Made by a program: the position numbers and the translations under genes. A stretch of 38,342 nt of DNA from NCBI RefSeq assembly GCF_900196725.1, contig NZ_FZMP01000018.1:1-38342 (forward strand), in the 5' to 3' direction. Of this stretch, positions 33,259-38,342 are shown in pieces. Origin of the DNA: Candidatus Methanoperedens nitratireducens. GTDB taxonomy: Archaea; Halobacteriota; Methanosarcinia; Methanosarcinales; Methanoperedenaceae. Every line of letters starts with the position of its first letter. Position 1 is the stretch's first letter. The notes beneath the pieces are model-generated. The model was given only the letters and a program-made list of their open reading frames with translations, did not search any database and was not told the DNA's origin.

Positions 33259-34272
33259 ATGACAGAAATTGAGAAAGTAAAAGAAATTGAGAAGACAGAG
33301 CGCGAAAAGATAAGAGAAAGTATAAAGATGAGAAAGGAGAAGCAGAAACTCGGGCAGTTCGAGAAAGCAACAGTGGAGTGCCCCGAGTGCGGAAGCCATA
33401 CGCTTGTCCATGATTATGAACGCGCCGAGCTTGTCTGCAATGAGTGCGGATTGGTAGTCGATGCAGACTTTATAGACCAGGGACCAGAGTGGAGAGCATT
33501 TGACCACGACCAGAGGATGAAGCGCTCCCGTGTCGGCGCCCCGATGACATATACGATACATGACAAAGGTCTTTCCACGATGATAGACTGGAGGAACCGC
33601 GACTCGTACGGGAAATCCATTTCATCAAAGAGCAGGGCGCAGCTTTACCGGCTGAGAAAATGGCAGCGCCGCATCCGCGTAAGCAACGCGACTGAAAGGA
33701 ACCTTGCGTTTGCCCTCTCCGAGCTTGACAGGATGGCATCTGCGCTTGGTTTATCAAGGAACGTAAGGGAAACCGCAGCTGTCGTGTACCGCAAGGCGGT
33801 CGAGAAGAACCTGATACGCGGACGGAGCATAGAAGGCGTTGCGGCGGCTGCATTATACGCGGCATGCCGGCAGTGCAATGTCCCGAGAACCTTAGACGAA
33901 ATCGGCGAAGTCTCAAGGGTAAGCAGGAAAGAGATCGGGAGAACATACAGGTTCATCTCAAGGGAACTGGGTCTCAAGCTGATACCAACCTCGCCGATAG
34001 ACTACGTGCCGCGCTTCTGCTCAGGGTTGAACCTGCGCGGAGAGGTGCAGTCAAAGGCTGTCGAGATACTCAGGCAGGCTTCAGAGAAAGAACTCACAAG
34101 CGGCAGGGGTCCGACCGGTGTGGCAGCAGCCGCGATATACATTGCTTCCATACTGTGCGGCGATAGACGTACACAGCGCGAGGTCGCCGAGGTAGCGGGC
34201 ATCACCGAAGTGACTATCAGGAACAGGTACAAGGAACTGGCTGAAGAGCTGGATATCGAAATCATCCTGTAG
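33259..34272 (+). CDS. tfb: transcription initiation factor TFB
   Basis: Protein of 337 residues. A charged N-terminal extension of about 38 residues precedes the zinc ribbon (Cys41, Cys44, Cys60, Cys63). Then come the B-reader/linker ([21 protein letters not shown]) and two cyclin folds, about 140-235 and 235-337, the second ending in the helix-turn-helix that reads the BRE ([20 protein letters not shown]). It recruits RNA polymerase to TBP-bound promoters. ATG 33259 follows AAAAGGACGG. Confidence 0.95.
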   Translation: MTEIEKVKEIEKTEREKIRESIKMRKEKQKLGQFEKATVECPECGSHTLVHDYERAELVCNECGLVVDADFIDQGPEWRAFDHDQRMKRSRVGAPMTYTIHDKGLSTMIDWRNRDSYGKSISSKSRAQLYRLRKWQRRIRVSNATERNLAFALSELDRMASALGLSRNVRETAAVVYRKAVEKNLIRGRSIEGVAAAALYAACRQCNVPRTLDEIGEVSRVSRKEIGRTYRFISRELGLKLIPTSPIDYVPRFCSGLNLRGEVQSKAVEILRQASEKELTSGRGPTGVAAAAIYIASILCGDRRTQREVAEVAGITEVTIRNRYKELAEELDIEIIL

Positions 34273-34288
34273 GGCAAGACTAGTTATA

Positions 34289-34361
34289 AACCGCAGATGA
34301 ACGCAGATGAACGCAGATTTGTTAAGCGGGTATCTGCGTTCATCTGCGTTCATCCGCGGTT
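34289..34361. repeat. long hairpin abutting the mptE start codon
   Basis: The arm 34296-34318 (repeats of GATGAACGCA) pairs perfectly over 23 bp with 34332-34354. Beyond one A-C mismatch, 34289-34294 pairs with 34356-34361. The loop is 13 bases. The last paired base is directly before ATG 34362, so the 5' region of mptE is buried in the stem. The GATGAACGCA wording is a repeat type that I associate with dispersed elements in many environmental genomes. Confidence 0.8.
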
Positions 34362-35024
34362 ATGAAATTTGAGGAATGGGAACCAGTTTATGAACTGATT
34401 CTCAAGGACATGAATTTTGATAGGTTGTACGATGAACGAGCCGCGCTTAGTCTCTCTAAATTGCTTGAAATAAAAGCCAGAAGAAAAATGCCCGATGTCA
34501 TCGAAATAGATGCCCTCCGGGAAGTTATCAGCGGGAAGGATGCCCTTGTATGCGGGAAAGCCCCGAGGCTTGCGAAAGATATAAAAAACGTGGATTTCAA
34601 AAAATACGTTACAATAGCGGCGGACGGCGCTACAAGCGTCCTGATGAAGGGCGGCGTTGTACCTGATATTATCGTTACAGACCTTGACGGCAATATGGAA
34701 GATGAAGCCCGCGCAAATGAGCAGGGTGCGATAATGGTGGTGCATGCCCACGGGGACAATATGGATGCCCTGAGCGAGGAAGTGCCGCGGCTAAAGAGAA
34801 TTATCGGAACCACGCAGTCAAAACCGCTTGATAATGTCTATAATTTCGGAGGGTTCACTGACGGGGACAGGTGCGTTTTTCTCGCGCAGGAATTCGGCGC
34901 AAGGTCAATAACCCTGATAGGGTTTGATTTTAAGGATACCAATGTGACCCCGCTTAAGAAAAAAAAGCTCGCATGGGCTGAAAAACTGATCAATATGGCA
35001 ATGGGAGAGGGGCTTTTTGATTGA
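34362..35024 (+). CDS. mptE: 6-hydroxymethyl-7,8-dihydropterin pyrophosphokinase MptE-type
   Basis: Protein of 220 residues in the DUF115 family, the archaeal enzyme that diphosphorylates 6-hydroxymethyl-dihydropterin in tetrahydromethanopterin synthesis. Visible are DALVCGKAPRLAKDI, TIAADGATSVLMKGGVVPDIIVTDLDG in outline (substrate/metal loop), VVHAHGDN, and NFGGFTDGDRCVFLAQEFGARSITLIGFDF in outline. No Shine-Dalgarno is available because the hairpin runs up to the ATG. It overlaps the convergent gene at 34990 by 35 bases. Confidence 0.87.
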   Translation: MKFEEWEPVYELILKDMNFDRLYDERAALSLSKLLEIKARRKMPDVIEIDALREVISGKDALVCGKAPRLAKDIKNVDFKKYVTIAADGATSVLMKGGVVPDIIVTDLDGNMEDEARANEQGAIMVVHAHGDNMDALSEEVPRLKRIIGTTQSKPLDNVYNFGGFTDGDRCVFLAQEFGARSITLIGFDFKDTNVTPLKKKKLAWAEKLINMAMGEGLFD

Positions 35025-35343
35025 GTTCATTCTCTGAAAGACGCCCTTTTTTGAACATGGTCCTGAAACCGAGAGCTGCAAGCTCTATCTCATCAGCTAT
35101 TATAGCCCTGCAAACCGCTTTCTTTTCCTCGCCGATTATTTTCGTTATGCCAAACTCCTCAAGACGTTTTTCTATCCGGTCTATTGCCTCAGACCTTGAG
35201 CGGACGTATAAAAAGTAGCCTTTGTTTGAAGAGCCGAATAACGCGCAATCTTTTATGACACAGGGAGTCTTTTTAAATTCCTGCCGCAAGATCTTGTTTA
35301 TTTCCTTTCCTGCATCCTCTTCGTAGAAGTAAACCGATTCCAT
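34990..35343 (-). CDS. small conserved protein, paralogue of the gene at 1311-1610
   Basis: Protein of 117 residues beginning MESVYFYEE, with KGYFLYVRSRSEAIDRIEK and IGEEKKAVCRAIIADE. It aligns with the 99-residue protein at 1311-1610 until about residue 100; its last 17 residues (LSENELNQKAPLPLPY) are extra and are encoded in the stretch that overlaps the 3' end of mptE. The ribosome site AAGGAGAG precedes ATG 35343. I know of no assigned function. Confidence 0.72.
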   Translation of the reverse strand: MESVYFYEEDAGKEINKILRQEFKKTPCVIKDCALFGSSNKGYFLYVRSRSEAIDRIEKRLEEFGITKIIGEEKKAVCRAIIADEIELAALGFRTMFKKGRLSENELNQKAPLPLPY

Positions 35344-35391
35344 AACTCTCCTTACAGAATATAAAAAATTAAGGAAAGAATTTAATATGCA

Positions 35392-35526
35392 TCACTCAGC
35401 CAAACAATCGGTGCAAATGTATCTTTCCAGTGCCTCAGTATCCGGATCAAATTCAAAGATAGTCTCGCTGCACGACTCGCAGACCTTTCTTTTTAATACA
35501 AGCTCGGGTTGTACCCTGCTTTCCAT
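35392..35526 (-). CDS. zinc-ribbon microprotein (44 residues)
   Basis: A complete small ORF: MESRVQPELVLKRKVCESCS, then an acidic middle (FEFDPDTEALERYI) and CTDCLAE. The two C-x2-C knuckles 22 residues apart (Cys16/Cys19 and Cys38/Cys41) make a treble-clef or ribbon likely. A strong GGGGTGA ribosome site lies seven bases before ATG 35526. It is divergent from the gene at 35630 and shares its control region. Confidence 0.65.
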   Translation of the reverse strand: MESRVQPELVLKRKVCESCSETIFEFDPDTEALERYICTDCLAE

Positions 35527-35629
35527 TCAGTTCACCCCCTATCTATAATGATTATTCATTCTATTTATACCTTATCCCCGGAATGAACCATTCCGCAAAT
35601 TTTAAGTATTCATAGTCAGCTTTGTGATT
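35527..35629. promoter_or_regulatory. divergent promoter with GGAATG-N3-CATTCC palindrome
   Basis: The 103-bp gap holds the 15-base palindrome GGAATGAACCATTCC (35580-35594). A TATA-like CTATTTATACC lies about 20 bases before it on the plus side, which would place the palindrome at the transcription start of the rightward operon. It is a candidate operator for one or both divergent genes. Confidence 0.45.
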
Positions 35630-35851
35630 ATGCCAATCGAGGGATTTGTAGAGTATAAAAGAAGAGAATACTGCAACGACATTAAATGTCCTGTACAGGT
35701 GATGATGAACAGGAAAGCACAGGACCCGGCAGATTACAACGACTTAAGGGCGATATGCCAGGAAAATTGTCTGCATACTACTTATGAATTCCATCACTGG
35801 CTGATTGAAAAAGGCTATTTAGTGGTCAGACCTGAAAGTGGAGAAGATTAA
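35630..35851 (+). CDS. small Cys/His-containing conserved protein
   Basis: Protein of 73 residues with C-x4-C (CNDIKC) and C-x3-C (CQENC) followed by HTTYEFHHWLIEKGYLVVRPE. The four cysteines and nearby histidines could bind a metal. No known family comes to mind. GTG 35624 is an alternative start. No ribosome site is seen, so the transcript may be leaderless. The lsrF-like gene starts one base after its stop, so the two are co-transcribed. Confidence 0.68.
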   Translation: MPIEGFVEYKRREYCNDIKCPVQVMMNRKAQDPADYNDLRAICQENCLHTTYEFHHWLIEKGYLVVRPESGED

Positions 35852-35852
35852 A

Positions 35853-36635
35853 ATGAACTGGGGAATGAAGAACAGGATTTCACGGATAATCATGCCCAAA
35901 ACAGGGCGCTGCGTTATGTTAGCTGTTGATCATGGTTATTTCCAGGGCCCGACTACGGGGCTTGTGAATTTAGGCAAGACGGTCAAACCGCTGCTGCCTT
36001 ATGCCGACGCATTGATGATAACCAGGGGTGCTATCAGGAACTGGATAGACCCGGCTGTGGATATTCCGATTATTTTGCGCGTTTCCGGAGGACAGAGCAT
36101 TTTAAAGGAACTGTCCAATGAGGTAATAACGACAAATATAGATGATGCTATAAGAATAAACGCTTCCGCAATCACATGCTCTGTATACGTTGGCGGGGAA
36201 TATGAGAAGGAAACAATAAATAACCTGTCAAAGCTCGTGGATGAAGGGGAAAAATACGGGATTCCCGTATTAGCAGTGACCGCTGTCGGGAAAGATATGG
36301 CTCGCGATGCAAGGTACCTTGGTCTTGCCTCCAGGATTTGCGTTGAGATAGGGGCGCATATGATCAAGACATATTATACCGAGGAATTTGAAAAAGTCGT
36401 GGAAGCGTGCGGTAATGTTCCTGTGGTCATCGCAGGCGGCAAAAAACTTCCTGAGATGGAAGCTCTGCAAATGAGCCATGATGCGGTCTCATCAGGGGCT
36501 GTCGGAGTGGATATGGGCAGGAACATCTTCCAGAGCGATAACCCGGTCGGCATGATACAGGCGGTAAGAGCGATCGTTCACGAAGGTAAGTCAGTAGATG
36601 AGGCTTACGAGATTTACGAAGGATCGAAAAAATAG
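35853..36635 (+). CDS. lsrF: LsrF-like class I aldolase/thiolase (DeoC/FbaB family)
   Basis: Protein of 260 residues. Its motifs NWGMKNRI, VMLAVDHGYFQGPTTGL (21-37), VTAVGKDMARD, IKTYY with Schiff-base Lys172, IAGGKKLP and GVDMGRNIFQSD follow E. coli LsrF closely. LsrF acts as a thiolase on 3-hydroxy-5-phosphooxypentane-2,4-dione from autoinducer-2. In an archaeon without other lsr genes a different substrate is likely; relatives include fructose-bisphosphate aldolase and the ADTH synthase of archaeal aromatic synthesis. ATG 35853 has GGAG upstream; GTG 35838 is less likely. It is followed nine bases later by the alcohol dehydrogenase. Confidence 0.82.
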   Translation: MNWGMKNRISRIIMPKTGRCVMLAVDHGYFQGPTTGLVNLGKTVKPLLPYADALMITRGAIRNWIDPAVDIPIILRVSGGQSILKELSNEVITTNIDDAIRINASAITCSVYVGGEYEKETINNLSKLVDEGEKYGIPVLAVTAVGKDMARDARYLGLASRICVEIGAHMIKTYYTEEFEKVVEACGNVPVVIAGGKKLPEMEALQMSHDAVSSGAVGVDMGRNIFQSDNPVGMIQAVRAIVHEGKSVDEAYEIYEGSKK

Positions 36636-36644
36636 AGCACATCA

Positions 36645-37622
36645 ATGAAAACCGCCGTATATTATAACAATAACGATATCAGGATAGAGGATAGACCGAA
36701 ACCCGAAATAAAAGATGGCGAGCTCCTGGTCAAAGTTAAAGCTTCCGGCATCTGCGGAACCGATTTGATGGAGTGGTACAGGATAAAGAAAGCTCCCCGT
36801 GTACTGGGGCATGAAATGGCAGGAGATATCGTAGAATCCCGCTCGGATAAATTCAATATCGGGCAGAGAGTTTTCGTAAGCCACCACGTCCCCTGCAATG
36901 AATGCAAATACTGTCTTGCGGGCAACCATACTGCCTGCGAAATGCTGCACAAAGGCAACTACGACCCCGGAGGGTTCAGCGAGTTCGTCCGAGTCCCGAA
37001 AATAAACGTTGAGAACGGGACATATATTTTGCCTGAAAATGTCTCTTATGAAGAAGGAACAATGATCGAGCCTCTTGCCTGTGTTGTGAGGGCGCAGAGA
37101 ATAATCGGGGTTGGCGGGGGACAGACCGTTTTAGTCATGGGCTCGGGGATTTCGGGTTTGCTGAACATACTGGTGGCAAAATTAAAAAAAGCAAAAGTCG
37201 TTGCGACCGATATCAATGAATACAGGCTGAACATGGCGAAGGAATCCGGGGCTGATGAAGTATTTAATGCTAATGAAGAACTGGGCATAAAAGCGGACAG
37301 GATCATAATGTGTACGGGGGCAATGCCTGCTTTTGAGGCGGCATTCAGATACATAGACAGGAAGGGGATAATAATGCTATTCGCCATCCCGAACAGGAAT
37401 ATTCCAATCCCGGTTGAAGATTTCTGGAGGAATGAACTGGGTATCGTATCAAGTTACGGCGCTGCGCCTGTTGATCTGGAGGAGGCGCTGGAATTAATTA
37501 AAGATGGGAAGATAGATGTTAAAAGCTTGATAACGCACAGGTTAAAATTAGAGGATATCCAGAGGGGTTTTAAGATAGCAGGGGAAGCGAAGGACTCGTT
37601 GAAGGTTATAGTTGTTCCTTAG
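36645..37622 (+). CDS. zinc-dependent alcohol/polyol dehydrogenase (MDR family)
   Basis: Protein of 325 residues. Catalytic zinc ligands are Cys37, the His56-Glu57 pair in GHE, and the Glu in MIEPLACV; the structural zinc is held by Cys84, Cys87, Cys90 and Cys98. The Rossmann GSGISG is near 166-171, with VVATDIN giving an Asp at the end of strand 2, which favours NAD over NADP. It is closest to sorbitol/threonine-dehydrogenase-like enzymes. Operon position after the LsrF-like enzyme suggests the pair handles a phosphorylated keto-sugar or its alcohol. Confidence 0.85.
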   Translation: MKTAVYYNNNDIRIEDRPKPEIKDGELLVKVKASGICGTDLMEWYRIKKAPRVLGHEMAGDIVESRSDKFNIGQRVFVSHHVPCNECKYCLAGNHTACEMLHKGNYDPGGFSEFVRVPKINVENGTYILPENVSYEEGTMIEPLACVVRAQRIIGVGGGQTVLVMGSGISGLLNILVAKLKKAKVVATDINEYRLNMAKESGADEVFNANEELGIKADRIIMCTGAMPAFEAAFRYIDRKGIIMLFAIPNRNIPIPVEDFWRNELGIVSSYGAAPVDLEEALELIKDGKIDVKSLITHRLKLEDIQRGFKIAGEAKDSLKVIVVP

Positions 37623-37682
37623 GTCATTGAAAAAGTATAGTCTCCCTCATAATATCTGATAATAGTCTAATTAGTCTATGAA

Positions 37683-37875
37683 CCACAGAGTCGGCTGTGA
37701 ACGCGATTCATAGATGGCGATGAAAAAGTACAACAAAATAGGCAATGATAACGGACTAATACTAACTCGTACTAACTCCAGTTGCGTGAGTTCGTATCAG
37801 TTCGTACAAGTTCGTTGTTTAAATAATGTTTTCATACCAATCAGCTATGAATGCGGTTCATAGCTGACTCTGTAG
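37683..37875. repeat. MITE-like inverted-repeat element, copy 2
   Basis: Element of 193 bp matching copy 1 (12562-12771). The left end is CCACAGAGTC and the right end GACTCTGTAG, complementary at 9 of 10 positions. The first 63 bases match copy 1 at 59. The central GAACT hairpin is present but its arms have drifted. A second hairpin near the right end (AGCTATGAA/TTCATAGCT) is absent from copy 1. Confidence 0.72.
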
Positions 37876-38248
37876 TTTTAACTTTTCGGATAAGATTTAA
37901 GCACACAAAAATAAAAATTATGTGTGATAAGCTTTTAGTATTAAACGATTTACAAATAAACAAAGCTATGAACATAGGAATCCTCTTAAAGAGGATTTTG
38001 AAAAGATAAATATGAAGTTAGATATATTAGGGGATAAGATTAAGTAATTATTTAAAAATAAAGAGTGAGAAACACGGAAAAAAATGAAGAACTCAAAGAA
38101 AATTCGAATGAAGCACTTGAAAAACTGGAAGATACAAGTTTAGTTAATACAGTACTAGTGGAGCGTTTGACAAGTTTTTTCCGATAAACATTTTTAAAAG
38201 TGGGAGACTTTTTTAACAAGAACGTCATCTTTGAGATAGGGGTTAAAG
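37876..38248. other. intergenic tail with short palindrome before transposase
   Basis: AT-rich. It holds a 19-base palindrome at 37979-37997 (AATCCTCTT/AAGAGGATT with one central base), which could be a hairpin in RNA. A 40-codon ORF from GTG 38065 to 38187 (MRNTEKNEELKENSNE to SFFR) has protein-like, acidic composition but no homologue that I recognise; it may be the cut-off end of a gene disrupted by the insertion sequence. The left end of the insertion sequence must lie somewhere here. Confidence 0.4.
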
Positions 38249-38342
38249 ATGAGAGGGCGTAAACCACACTTGATTGTGTTATCTGAAAAAGATCGAACAC
38301 AGTTTCAGAAAATTGTACGAGATGGTCGTACAGAACAACGTG
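38249..38342 (+). mobile_element. IS630-type transposase, 5' end only
   Basis: The window ends 31 codons into the ORF: MRGRKPHLIVLSEKDR, then FQKIVRDGRTEQR. This matches the start of IS630/Tc1-like transposases (R-G-R-K-P, LSEEDR, R-x-G-x-T-x-Q-R), which leads into the helix-turn-helix domain. AGGGGTT lies upstream of ATG 38249. The DDE catalytic part would be outside the window, so whether the element is active cannot be judged. Confidence 0.7.

Overview
The window is archaeal chromosome and reads as a Methanosarcinales-type euryarchaeote. The evidence is TFB, Gar1, SRP19, RadB, an MptE-type pterin kinase, a CooC ATPase with the CxC motif, archaeal TATA-like promoters and many overlapping starts. 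The multi-PAS hybrid kinases and overall flavour suggest a Methanoperedens (ANME-2d)-like genome, but that placement is inference. No rRNA, tRNA or CRISPR array was seen.

Layout. 0.2-4.2 kb: an NADP-type isocitrate dehydrogenase, two small proteins, and a HEAT-repeat protein fused to a CheC-type phosphatase domain. 4.4-6.5 kb: a secreted, membrane-anchored surface protein and a small membrane protein whose frame breaks at an A-run. 6.5-9.8 kb (minus strand): metallophosphoesterase-cooC-radB, and an HTH regulator with a YkgJ-type cysteine-cluster protein. 9.9-12.5 kb: an ABC importer of the nitrate/sulfonate/taurine class whose binding protein has its two halves in the wrong order. 12.5-14.9 kb: an inverted-repeat element, then a decayed universal-stress protein and cation-ATPase pair. 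15.0-21.5 kb: two large related hybrid histidine kinases, each preceded by a similar leader of about 170 bp. 21.7-25.1 kb: small conserved proteins, a broken pcm, a hydrolase-phosphoribosyltransferase fusion and a protein disulfide oxidoreductase.

25.2-31.9 kb is a phosphate island: two tiny ORFs, psiE, pstSCAB, phoU, a PhoU-like DUF47 protein and a PiT permease. The psiE-side and pstS promoters share a 50-bp element (44/50 identical), a candidate phosphate-responsive control site. 32-35 kb is an information-processing and cofactor block: srp19, a PHP phosphoesterase, gar1, tfb and mptE, with a hairpin of about 30 bp ending one base before the mptE ATG. 35.4-37.6 kb holds a zinc-ribbon peptide diverging from a small Cys-rich protein, an LsrF-like class I aldolase/thiolase and a zinc alcohol dehydrogenase. 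The window ends with a second copy of the inverted-repeat element and the start of an IS630-type transposase.

A recurring theme is genes shortened by internal deletions or single-base frame breaks (USP, P-type ATPase, pcm, the small membrane protein, perhaps the ABC binding protein), scattered among intact housekeeping genes. I could not tell from sequence alone how much is real decay and how much is assembly or sequencing error.
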